From NCBI GenBank assembly GCA_030248065.1, contig JASAMV010007482.1:50565-114564 (forward strand): DNA of 64,000 nucleotides, in the 5' to 3' direction. The DNA comes from Rhynchonema sp. JSB1_4. Taxonomy: Eukaryota; Nematoda; Chromadorea; Monhysterida; Xyalidae. Shown here piece after piece: positions 36,301-53,400 of this stretch. Below the pieces are notes generated by a model, which ran no database searches, was not told where the DNA came from, and saw only the letters and a list, made by a program, of their open reading frames with translations. Position numbers and translations under genes: made by a program. Each line of letters opens with the position of its first letter. Within the stretch, counting starts at the first letter, position 1.

Positions 36301-39300
36301 ACAACCCGCTAACCCTGACCAGGGTTGGGGCATTGCACAGAGCACTCTACCAAGTGTATGCGTGGAGCAACGACAACAATCTCCGCCAACTGTAGTACGA
36401 GGTCCTTGCCCACAGCCACCCAATGTGGTTTAACAGGCTTCGGTTGGTCGGTTATGTTTCACTGTCTAATGACCCAACACGAAAAAAGTCACTCTCACAA
36501 TTCGTGCACGACGGTAACCTTAACAAAAGTAACGAACAAAATTAGCCAAACAACTAAAATAACGGCAGAATAAACAACAGTTTAACTGAGCCTCTTGCCA
36601 ACAGCTGAGGCGCATGGCCGACTTCAAAATTTCGCCACGTCAAAGCGCCCAAAATCGTACATAACACAGCCCAAACCTGTGGTTGCGTGCTCGTGTCTCT
36701 GTGTTTCTGCACGGGCGCCGGCAGCGGCTGTTGTTGTTGCGTTTGCGGATGTTTCACGCGACGTATAAAGTCGGCGTAGGGCAGCATTCGCATCGGCCGC
36801 GAAACGTCTCCGTCGTCGATGGTGAATCCATCCAACTCCAGGCAGGCCGGCTGCACTTGTGACGCGTCCCCAAACGTGATCACGGCCATCTTCGAGCTGA
36901 AACATCAAAATGTATGCGTGTGTGGTACGTATGGAACGTCATTTGGGAAACATGACAGTCAACTTTCCATCAACGTATGGATGTGCCGATCTAGCATCCA
37001 CTTGTGTCGACCGGCTGTCGTCGACTATTTGCGCAGGAACACGAACACTGCACTGTTTCTGCTCAACCGAACCCATTTCGAATGACCTTATGGTCCAGAA
37101 GGTAGTATGTGCCTTAGAGATGTAAAATACATAGATTCAGTTCGATAACCACCAACCTATGCCACATCGAAAACAGGGGCGGCCTATTATGTCACTAAGG
37201 AAAGGGGTGTTCACTGTCTACCAGGTATGTAATGGCACCGTGAAGGTGACTTGCACGTTTCTAAGACGACCTCTGTTGTGCTGTGCGTCAAGCACAATGT
37301 TCCAGGTCGCACCACCCGACCCAACCCACCCACCCGTCATGTCTGCGTGTGTCGGTGAGAATGTCAATGTTGGTCACGGTGTCCTCGTCAAAAATGGCTG
37401 ACAAACACGGCAGTTCGACACTTGGCAACAGTTGGTACACGATCGCTTTCATGTGCATGTCCGGGTCGTCTGGCAAAGATGTCAAATGTTGACTATTTGA
37501 TGCCGTGCGTGTAAACTGGTCAAAAACGTAGCGCTTCTCATTTAGAGCTACTATTAGTACCTGAAAGTGATTGATGATTCTCACGCTGCTGTGAACTCAA
37601 GTCTTTCAAAACAAAAATAACTTATCGGATTTAGTTCGGCCAGATAGATGCATGGCACTTATTCATTTGCGACACTAGCATAGTTTTTTTTTCAAAATTC
37701 ACTGGGTGCAACTTGCACCTAATATGTCACATTTTAGGTGCAACTTGCACCTGGAATTTTGTTTTCTGAACGAAATGTGAATAGTCTAGGTGCAAGTTAC
37801 ACCTAATCTCCAGTTTTTGGGTGCAATTCTGAAATTTTAGGTGCAAATTGCACCTAAAGTGTCTAAAAAACCTCTGAACTATCAGGACATTTTTTACAAG
37901 TCACAGCAAATGATTCTATATATACTCTGACAATACCTTGGGAAATCTTTAAACTGTTGTTCTGCAGCGCACAGCGCGTGGGGGTAGTTTAGGGAGGGAA
38001 CCAAAACAAAAATATACCTACAATTATTTACAGTGTGACGCAGCATAGGACAAAATAAAAAAACACATAAACTTACTTTCGTCGATCGGCAAATTAAGTG
38101 GCATCGAGGGTTGCTCGTCTGAAAAAAGAACAACATTTTTATACATTTGTGACAAACATACAAAACTCGCCGACTTTACGCATTTATAGTAGTTATTGTG
38201 CAACTGTTGTACCCTGAATTGGGACTTTTTCTTAATTTAGCGGTTCATTATTATGGCAACACTTGTCGTATTATTATTACAAATTGCTTTACTGAACTTA
38301 TCACACGAACAAAACATTTATCTGTCATTCTGACCCCGAGAAGGGTCGGTAAATGAGGAGCACGCTCACACATCTGCAACGTCAATGTTTTACGCTGCCA
38401 TTTTTGTGTCGCTGCCCGTTCAATCGCTCATTTAACAGAATACGTACTAGTGGTGTGCAAATTATACTACGAATTTAAGAAAAAAACAAACAAAACAAAA
38501 CGAAACAAAAAACACACTAACAAAAATGTCTCGGCGCCTGTATCTTCAATCCGAACACACTTTTCGTCATCAACTGTATCAACTCGAACGCCCGGCGCGC
38601 GTCATCTTCACCGTCGAACTGGAAACTCACGCCGCTGCAAAACACAGACACATTTTTGATTGATTGATTATTTTTATTTATATTTGGTCGATTATATCAA
38701 ATTTGGTGGTCGGATCGGTCCAACTGGGTTATCACACACATCAATATAATCGGATTGGACCACCCAGTAACGATCACCATATTTGATATGCACTTTGATG
38801 TGGTGTTTGAAATATGTAAGGCGAACTGTACTAACACGAGCTCGATTCTCGAGCAGAATAGTGAAACATTCATACGTAGCTGCTAATTTGGGAAATGTTA
38901 CACGTTGAAGAGTACAAAATGGAGCATGATGCATTTTTGCATACAATTCACTCCCCAAAAAATTTGAGGCTGGCTTGCGCACGACGCAATGCACAGACAC
39001 TTGCCATTTCGCACCAAACTTTCTAAGAAAAAAATGACCAACCCGGTTTTGGGCTCAGCCGGCCGCATAACGGTGCGCTCAAACCAGAGATGCACATGTT
39101 GCGCGTATTGCATGGCCGTGCTGCAATGATGACAAACAAGATTGAGATAGTTCTCGGGTTTTTTTATGACTTGTTTTGGTGTGGCGACCTTCGTCTTGAC
39201 GTCCGTGATCTTTCTCTCCCCTTGGCGCTTTTTGTAGCTTTTATTTGCTGTGGTTTTGTTATAGCCAGTGTTGTAACTATTTCTATCTCCGTAATTGTCC

Positions 39301-41620
39301 CACCTGGTCTTGTAACTGTGCTTCCATCACTAATTTCCTGCATGGTTTTATGCGTCATTGGCAGCAACAAAACAAACAAACAAACCTTCGTCTTGATAAC
39401 AATATCCATCGGAATTCTACTTGATATTTTGATCAGTGCGCCTTTTTGGATTGTTTTCTAGAGACGTAGGAGCGTTCAACTCCAGCACAAACACGAAACG
39501 GCCGTGCCAGACCATTCTCACGTGAAACATCACCAATCAGATGGATATAGACTTCCTTTTTTTCTTTCCAGACCAACTATCAAGTTCGGTGAATAATAAA
39601 AATAAGGGTTTTTAGTGACTTGAGGTGGCGATTTCGTCACTTGGGATTTTCAAATCGACACTTGGATATTGAGCCAGGATACTTTTATCCGTCCTTTGTT
39701 AAAAAAGCCAAAAAACTGTGTTGGTTGCAAAAATTCTAGATTTTTTTGGCTTAAAAATGCAAAAGTCGGTTCCGAAATCGCCACTTTGACTTTGAAATCG
39801 CCAGTTCGCGCTTGGGCAAAGTGGTGATTTTCGGCCCAGCCCAGTCCGACCGTAGTTCCTCGATATCGAACGCAGCCGGATACTGTAGATTGTGTATTCG
39901 TATTTTGACAGCGCCGGGGGCGGGTTGTTGTGGCTGGGCCTGTGCCAGTGGATGTGGCTGTGCACTGGCTTGCACGGGCGCCGAGTGTGGGGCTGAAGAA
40001 CGCATTTGGATTGGGATCAAATCTGAGATACAGTCAAACCTCTTTATAGCCAGTCGGGTTACCCGCCAAGTTACATGACTATATAATTATCCCTGTGTCT
40101 GTAAAAATGCACTACGCAGCGAAATTGCAAACTTGCTACAGTCTGCAAAAAACTCGAACAACAATTAGATTTTGCACGTTGCAACGCGTGATTTAAACCC
40201 GTGGTAGTCTAATAGGTACTTTGTACCACAAAACACAAAATGAACAATAAGAGTACCCACCATGTTGAACCGGTGGCTGGTGTTGCGGCTCCGGGTCGGG
40301 TTCTGAAATTAATTATAATCTTGTAAGCAGAAAATATTATCTAAACTGAAATCAGCCGTTTTGAGCACGAATCATGAAGAAATGCGGCACCAAACCAAAG
40401 TACGGAAGCAATATTAGCTGTTTACTCCAATTATTGATCAGTTTAGTTCCTATCGTTAGTCGGCTCGGGAAGATCAACGCCATAGAACAGCTTGGGCAGA
40501 ATCTTCCCAGCAGTTTTGTGCGGAGGACGAAACATTTCAGATTGAGAGCGAGCAAATCATTCATACATATTTGACCGACGATCAACTTCCGATAGCACGA
40601 GGAGGAGAAACTATGGACAAACAACACAACACCAACATGAGCTCGATTTCGGAGCTGGCAGAATAGTGAAACATTCTGACGTGGCTGCTGATTTGGGAAA
40701 TGTTACACGTTAAAGCGGGAAACCGTATATCTCATGCTTGTTTTTTTACTGCGCAGTTAGACTGTTTATGTCCAACGGTCACAAAAACAACTATCAAACG
40801 AGATAAACCACGTTAAAACTGTCAGAATTTATCTTTGAAAAGTTGCTTTCAGGAACAAACGCGAGCTTGTGCCGACTTACGCTCACCCTTTTGATCATGA
40901 AAGGCAGTGAGACTGAGACAAGAACCAGCTCGCTGACAGATGAAACCTTTGTGAAACATTTCACACGTGGCTGTTGGTTGACGAGCTGGTTGGATTCCCT
41001 ACTAAATGTGCTGCCGTTGCCTGATCAAAAGGGGGAGCGTAAGTCGGCACAAGCTCGAGTTTGTTCCCGAAAGCAAATTTTTAAAAATTAATTCTCACAA
41101 TTTAAACGCATTTCATTTTGTTTGAACGATGTTTTTGTGATCACTCATCGTATATAGTCACATTTTATGGCGAAAGGCCGGATTCTGAGAGCATGCAATA
41201 TCCGGTTGCCCGGTTTAACGAACACAAATTGGAGCATGATGGTTTCCTCTTTCTATTCGTGTTGAATACACACCACCTTCGAAATCGAGCTCATGTTGGT
41301 GTAGTTTGCCATAATTTTTCTACAACAACCTGTGAGCTGCACCAACTTTACGTATTTGCGCCCACATCGTGGAAGTGAGTTGGTGCACAATTTCCGACAA
41401 GCGTAAAAACAATGTGGTGGCACAACTTTTACGCTGGTCAAAATCGGTGCGCAAACTAGATAACAAAACAAGGCCCAGCCAAAAAAAGCCACTGGGCCCA
41501 GGAAAACTTGAAACACCGTCGCGTATGTAAAGACCCACCTTGTTGCCTGTGCTCGACATCTTTGACTTCATCTTGCTCCTCCCCATTATCGATCTGCAGC
41601 TGGTCTTCGTTGTCCGACAT
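30366..41620 (-). CDS. Nuclear protein with RRM-like domains, acidic/basic low-complexity C-terminus, 15 exons
   Basis: Minus-strand exons: 41539-41620, 40261-40302, 39851-39992, 38522-38634, 38077-38118, 37334-37550, 36677-36896, 35120-35320, 33447-33538, 31917-32067, 31533-31629, 30924-31021, 30737-30856, 30561-30655, 30366-30486. All borders are GT/AG and the phases chain through 1,833 nt, or 610 residues. The N-terminus is acidic and Gln/Pro-rich (MSDNEDQLQIDNGEEQDE). An RRM-like unit at about 69-125 has VKIRIHNL and GVSFQFDGEDDARRAF; a second at about 165-255 has AIVYQL and KMAVITF plus ACLELDGFTIDD. Then come Thr/Pro-rich linkers, a WAELNNPAELWAILDRVGELL helix, nuclear-localisation-like SRKRKR, a basic coiled coil (QRKKEEIKRLKEKMKILKER) and an acidic poly-Ser tail. 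It is probably an RNA-binding nuclear protein; the family is not identified. The acceptor at 37550 could instead be 37560, and exon 38077-38118 is the least certain. It starts 565 bp downstream of the KAT8 stop. Confidence 0.75.
34434..34823 (-). mobile_element. TATACTTGCG-family MITE, copy 3
   Basis: 390 bp with exact 8-bp flanks GGTACATT (34426-34433 and 34824-34831). Inverted relative to copies 1, 2 and 4. It lies in the intron between 33538 and 35120 of the RRM-like gene, between TATAGTTGCA-type ends at 34114 and 35068, so it may be nested in an older element. Confidence 0.87.
35370..35552. mobile_element. GGCAAACTACACC-family MITE, full copy
   Basis: 183 bp. Inverted ends GGCAAACTACACCAACATGA and its complement, followed by GCTCGATTTCG / CGAAATCGGGC. 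The conserved interior includes AGAATAGTGAAACATTC, GGGAAATGTTACACG and TCTTTCTATTCGTGTTGAA. Other copies are 53310-53494 (full), 38820-38938 (left part), 40620-41310 (interrupted) and 48330-48375 (right end). Confidence 0.85.
35612..35879. mobile_element. LINE 3' tail inserted with internal inversion (twin priming)
   Basis: A tail segment lies on the minus strand at 35612-35700, ending in GGTTGGTTGG units beside the left flank. The adjoining part of the same element lies on the plus strand at 35710-35879. The two parts share a ~28-bp overlap (CTGTGCTTCTATCACTAAT). The structure is bounded by ATAGTGATTGTTGGTTGG and ATAGTGATTGTTCGTTGG, a likely target duplication. Other copies of the family are at 39181-39385, 58580-58795 and 60220-60430. 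Confidence 0.7.
35962..36317. mobile_element. CAGGGTTAGCG-ended MITE
   Basis: Ends CAGGGTTAGCG and CGCTAACCCTG. The subterminal parts repeat GACACCCGACA / TGTCGGGTGTC, the same words seen in 4812-5065, 44762-44810 and 54256-54350. No clear duplication at the flanks. Confidence 0.65.
37700..37860. repeat. Cluster of palindromes AGGTGCAACTTGCACCT
   Basis: Near-perfect 17-18 bp palindromes at 37704, 37735, 37788 and 37838, plus a half-site at 37819, spaced about 30-50 bp, in an intron of the RRM-like gene. They may be the core of a decayed element or a protein-binding array. Confidence 0.6.
39181..39385 (+). mobile_element. LINE 3' tail
   Basis: Diverged copy of the tail seen at 58580-58795 (GTAACTATTTCTATCTCCGT, TTTTATGCGTCATTGG), ending in AACAAAACAAACAAACAAAC. 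The hydrophobic frame that crosses it is therefore not a gene. Confidence 0.65.
40620..41310. mobile_element. GGCAAACTACACC-family MITE split by a TTAA element
   Basis: The left part (40620-40713) and the right part (41215-41310) together match the full copies at 35370 and 53310. The break carries a TTAA on each side, so this element is the older host of the insertion described next. Confidence 0.82.
40714..41214. mobile_element. piggyBac-type (TTAA) foldback element, 501 bp
   Basis: Flanked by TTAA at 40710-40713 and 41215-41218. The ends AGCGGGAAACCGTATATC and GATATTGCATGC-type complement pair over 24 bp with 6 mismatches, and pairing continues inward for about 220 bp per arm. The best-preserved part pairs 40851-40902 with 41014-41068 (AACAAACGCGAGCTTGTGCC). 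No coding capacity. Confidence 0.82.
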
Positions 41621-42184
41621 GATTACCGGGCTCAGACGGGAAGTTACCGGTTTTCGACAAGGACCTAAGAAATATTTTTGGAAACAACGACATGGTTAGC
41701 CAGGAGACTGAACAACGATACCTGCAGTGACAGTGCGAAACTGCAGGTTGACACTTGAACAAGTGAAAGTCAGATAAATTCTTTCGACAACAACTTATTG
41801 CTTTATCACTTTATATTGAAAACAAAGAAAACCACAAAAGTCGATAAAGTTTGCACATTGAATATCGTTTGTGTTGAAACATCATGTGCTGACAGAAACA
41901 ACAAAAACACAACGGCAGAACAACGAGAGGAGCTAGACGGAAATAGTGACAGCGAGCCAGGAAAAAATGGAATAACTATACATACGATGCTAATACAGAT
42001 GCGCAGTATGAAATTACGACTTGTCAAACCTGGTGATCTAGTCTTTATGCATACGTTCACAATATTAGCCACCAAGTTTGGTACCACAATGACCAGGCAC
42101 TGTACCAATCAATAATGAAACAATAACGCGGCGTCATCAATCATAAACACGGCGATGTTTCACGCATCATATACAACGTCATCA

Positions 42185-48120
<5,936 letters not shown>

Positions 48121-50422
48121 GCTCGTGTGACGTGACGGTCGTTTTTGAAAATGATAGCCAGAAAATTATGCCATTTTTTTCCGTTGATCGCTGAGCTGAT
48201 CAGGGATAAAAATGAACAGCAATGGGTGGTATGTTCGAAACGGCGTGAACGTCGGTTGGGCGAAAAGCCCGATCGAAAACTCGATCGGTGTGAGCTCAGT
48301 GTATAGATTTTACATTTCTGTTCGTTTTGTAAGCACACCGCCTCCGAAATCGGGCTCGTGTTAGCGTAGTTTGCCTTTATATGTGTGTGTGTGATATGCA
48401 CCTCCGGACATTTCCGTGCCAGAAAATGTTTCTCAAACGAAGCATAAAGCGGTATCAGTAGACAATAAGCCGGTCTCAGTTTCATATATGATGCGATGTA
48501 AAAAAACCCGTCAAACAAAACAAAACAACACCAACGTGGCGCTCCATCAGTCCTGGCGACCATGTAGGACGAACCGATCTCAATGCCTTGTTTCGTGCTC
48601 TCAACACTCGCGCGAGAATCGGGCGGACTCACCATTTTTTGAATAATTCCTGAAATGAACTGAAAAAATTTAAAGTGTCGAATTGAATCAGGTGATTAAC
48701 CAGATTATTTTTATCGGCTGATGTACATGAGCACAATCAAGCTCAGGATGGTTTGCCGAAACAGGCAACCAATGATTTCCCCATACAGGTCATACACCGA
48801 TCCCCTTCCCAACAACGATTTTTATCAATTCAAAACAAAGAATTCAGAAACAAGAAACAACAGAACGAAAGAGTATGTGTGTTCGCGCTATTCGGAACGG
48901 ACAACACAATATGAAGCAGCGCCCGTTCATAGTTTCAGTCCGGAGCGCAAAATCGGCTTTAGACCGTGATTAGAACTGGACCACGAAACTACACGGTGCA
49001 CGTGTGCGCAAATAATAAATTCATTTGACAGCAGAAATTCAAAAAAAAACACACAGGCGGAAATAATTTTACAGTTCGAACCTTAAAACAAATCAACACT
49101 GGTCTCTGCATACATACACAGTGCCAACGCGCAGTAAAATGATCACAGAATAACGCATCGAGAACAGTATACATTCGTTCAAACCTCACGCCGTGCTGTA
49201 AAACAGTAATCAAAATAACCAGAGCGCAGCGTCAGATATGAACAACATCAAGTGACAAAAGTAACATTTTTGTCGAAACTGTAAAAATTAATTTTTCAAT
49301 TATAGTTCGATTACAATGTGTAATGGTCTGTGTACTGAGCACGGTTTATTACAAACGATAACGCCCTCTGTGACAATGAACAAATCATGCAATCCTTAGA
49401 AAAGACGTAACGGGCAAACGATATACAGTATTATTTCAGACTAACAATTCACTCACAGAGGAGACGAACACTAAAAACCCACATCCATCGAAATACGAAA
49501 TCAACCCACCCATCAGAAACAATAAAAATGATCGCACGTGAAAACAATAAATAAGCCAAGTCATTGGCGTAAACTTACGCACTGCAAATAAAGCAACACG
49601 ATACCTAAGCAAAGCAATAACTCTGGAAAAACATACATCGCTTGATCACCTAACAGGGTAAGTCTCGATACAAAGCAGCAAAATCACGCATCTAAACACA
49701 GAAAAAAGCGAAAAATAGCGTATATAACGGGATATAAATACTATCATATTGATATGAGCCTTGGGGCGGATCAAGCTGGGTCAGTCACAAAACACAAACA
49801 ACACACATGCATAACATCGACTATATTCTGTATATCAATTATGAAACATCACTTTTGTGTAACAGTGTCTATTCAGGCACGGTCCTAATTTTATTTGTCA
49901 TTTGTGAGCCCACACGATTGTACATGAAATGATAAAACTGTGAACTTTGGTGCAGCGCGCATATGTAAAAACTGCAAATTTTGCCAGAGAACAGTAATGA
50001 GGGTCGATACTGATGTTGTCAACGCAACTGCCTGTTTCGTGCAAACGCAGCTTGATGCACGTTGTCGGCAACGCGCGTATCGCTCTATCTAAAAGCATTC
50101 CGCGACTTCTCAGGCCCAGCATATTTGACCCATTTGTAGGTTCAGGCCCCAGCCTGGCCTGAATGGCCGGTGCCAAACCTGTGCCCCGGGACCGAACCGT
50201 CGCACAATGATCCAAAAGTAACTCTGTATTCATTCCCTGTAGGAGGACTGCAGTCGTCGCGCTACGTTGCCACTGGTCACCGACAGTTGCGTGGACAACA
50301 ACAGTATCAGCCGCAATTGGCAAGCCGTATCGATGTCATTAGCACAAAGATGAGCGCTACGTCCATACACGCGGCACCAAAATTCCCGACTTCCCATTCT
50401 ACAATCAGAATATCAGACCACC
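48121..50422. other. Interval between KAT8 start and SEC24 stop
   Basis: It holds a solo right end of the GGCAAACTACACC MITE (48330-48375), a copy of the CAGGCC-word repeat (50095-50217) and one TGAAACATCA motif (49842). The KAT8 5' region must lie at its left side. No further exon recognised. Confidence 0.5.
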
Positions 50423-53400
50423 CTATCGTCGCCGGGGCGGTATCTCTTTCCTGACGAACTGCAAGAATTCCACGTAGCTGTGAGACGACTCCGTCCGGTC
50501 ATCGACCAAACGACGCACGAACAGCTCACGCGTCGGACTGTCGTCGCTGCAACATCACGCAGTGCTATTTAATAAATAGTATTTATTGCATCTTTAATAA
50601 ATAGTATTTATTGCATCTTTAATAAATAGTATTTATTGCATCTTTAATAAATAGTATTTATTGCATCTTTAATAAATAGTATTTATTGCATCTTTAATAA
50701 ATAGTATTTATTGCATCTTTAATAAATAGTATTTATTGCATCTTTAATAAATAGTATTTATTGCATCGGTGTTCATTTTTTCGCAAATTTGCGGCGTAAA
50801 TTACGGTGCCAAGTTTGCACATCATGCTCCGTCCAACGCACCGCTCAATCAGCACGACATCAAGTTGACGCCGTGTAATGCGCCGACGTCACAGCAGCTG
50901 TTCCCCTGTCAACGACTGTTCTCAGGGACGAATATCCGGGTTTCCCGTTCTACTTGTGCATCGAAACCCGAACGAAACTGAGCACAAATAAAACCCCAGG
51001 AGTTCAGTTCGGAAAATTTCCAATTATGTATACGCCAGTCCGTTGTGAACCTCGCATAAATTGTGTGCTGAGATAAATGCTTATTTTGTTCACAGTACAT
51101 AGCTCGTGCAGTTCTGTGAGGTGCGATGAAGAGAAAACCACGGACAACACTGCGATAGCATGTGTTATGATTGCTTGCATTGAGAGAACAACGAAAAGTT
51201 TTTCAACCGAAATAAAAACCTACTGGTCTTGTCTTGTCAGTAAATTCAGGACAATAAAAACCTACTGCTCAGAGAGGCTCTCGGTAGGAACTACCCGCTG
51301 TTATTTTGACATGGTGCACCATTTAGGACGTTGGTTGGCAACGCAAGGACTAGTCCAGCAGCAGTATGAGATAGGCATGTGTCAATGACACATAAGCTGT
51401 CGTCAACACAACTTGTAGCTTGTTTTCATGTTGCCCGACACAAACCTTGTTGCGCACAGGCTATCTCAAAAGAATCACGCGCGGTGGGTGGTAAAATACC
51501 ATATTTTCTGCTATAAAAACGGTGCTTTCGTATTTTGGCGTTGTTGGGGTATGTATCGGCTTATTTCCGAAGTGTCGGACATCGGCATTTTTTAAAAACA
51601 ATTATCGCGATTTCGATCCCGAATGGACCGGACAGGACATCAGCAAAAAAGTAAATACGCACACCAACCGAATGATTCTGAGCGGCGCCGGAAAACATCG
51701 ATCGGCATTCCGTGAATGGATCAGATCACGAACGCGTTCGTTCAACTTCGAACCGGACAAATCGGGCAATTCAATCTGAAATCAAAACAACGAAAACAAA
51801 TATTCTTTCCCATAATATCTCTCTAATGCTTCTTTCGTGGCTTGGGCCGTCATTTAGGTGCCTGAAGGTCTTTTTGGCGAATAAGCATTGGAGCAATAAA
51901 CAGCGGCATTGTAATTGGCCCCGTGAGATTGAGCTCGTGGCACCTGGTCTCGTTTGAATTAAAGAACACTGTGCCGTGCGTATAAGCACAATTGAGATGT
52001 CTTGCTTGCTGTCCAACAAACTAATGTACCGGCAACGAAACGAATCCAACGCATCACATCAGAATCTCACGCGATCAGAAATGTTTCCATAAGACAACGA
52101 ATTGACGCACGTATTTCACACAGTAATTATATCTGGATCTTCACCTGAACTAAACATCATCTACAAACTCAAATCGTTGCACTGACACATTCATTCATCC
52201 AGCTCTCAGTCGCCAGCACTGGTCGCCTTTGTTACAACGTTCGGATTTCACAAGATTAAAACACCAAAATACTACGTACTTCAAGCTAAAAAGATGAAGC
52301 TACCAACAAGGTAACCATGCACTCGCTCGACATTAGAAAGACACCACCCAACAACAGCGTACTAACAAAATACCACGAGACAAAACAACCGGCCGCTCAG
52401 GCCGTGATCTTCCACTTTCGGAGTCAAGCCAACACTGTTCCAGACAAACATCTTTTCATCAAAGGTTGCTATTCGAAGAAAAAACCCTTCCGCTTTGCAG
52501 CCCCGCAGTACCTTGCTATCATCAATGTGCGCAAACGACGCGACGCCAAACAACAGTCTACAAGTGGTGTCAGCCACGGCCTGTCCCACATAGATGTACA
52601 TGTAGGTGCCCGTGTCCAGCAGGTACACGCCATGTCGGTCCACGCGTTCGTAGGACAACGGCAGCCGCATCGGGCTCGCATCCGTTTCGTCCTGCGCGTT
52701 GCAAAAATTAATTTTCACCAGTGTCGCACCGAATTATTTGCTGTAGGCTTCATGACTGAAACGGTTTTTTCTATTTTCGCAAAGCGAAAGGGACACATTA
52801 GAAACGCCGAACACCTCAGGTCGAGCGCTAGTCATTCTTGGGTGAAACATAAGAAAACAGCGATTTTGTGGCACAGTATCTGATCACCCAGGGCGGTGCA
52901 ACCACTGTGAAGGCAAGCACTACGGCCACGGTTAGCCAAAACAATTATTGTTTGAACCATATCTTGCGCTGCAAACAGCATAACTTTGGACCATAGTAAA
53001 AGGTCTGCAGTTTTGATGTGGCATGATTACTACGTTTACGCTGGTCGAAATTGGTGATTCTAAAATGCTATATCGCAAAGTTCAAATACGGCCTTGGTTA
53101 TATGAACAGCAATGTTTCAACCTTGCCAACTCAGGATGCTTGACCTGCACATTTTGAAACATTGGGCTTCATTGCAACAGCGCAAGCAAACTGTGCCACA
53201 AAAACACGTGCTCTGCCATTCCACCGCGACGACTGATATTGAGTTGGCACGGTTGAAATATTGCAGTTTACCTGTCCCGCCTAAGTAGGGTTCCTCCGCA
53301 CTGCATAAAGACAAACTACACCAACACGAGCTCGATATCGCAGCTGGCAGAATAGTGAAACATTCAGGCGTGGCTGCAGAGTTGGGAAATGTTACACGCT

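Noticed and set aside
39090..39461. Open frame of 123 codons, strongly hydrophobic, looking like a membrane protein
   Set aside because: It coincides with the LINE 3' tail that recurs at 35710, 58580 and 60220; the frame is broken in those copies.
50569..50767. Regular direct repeats reminiscent of a CRISPR array
   Set aside because: The 25-bp units are head-to-tail without unique spacers, in a eukaryotic intron; this is a minisatellite.
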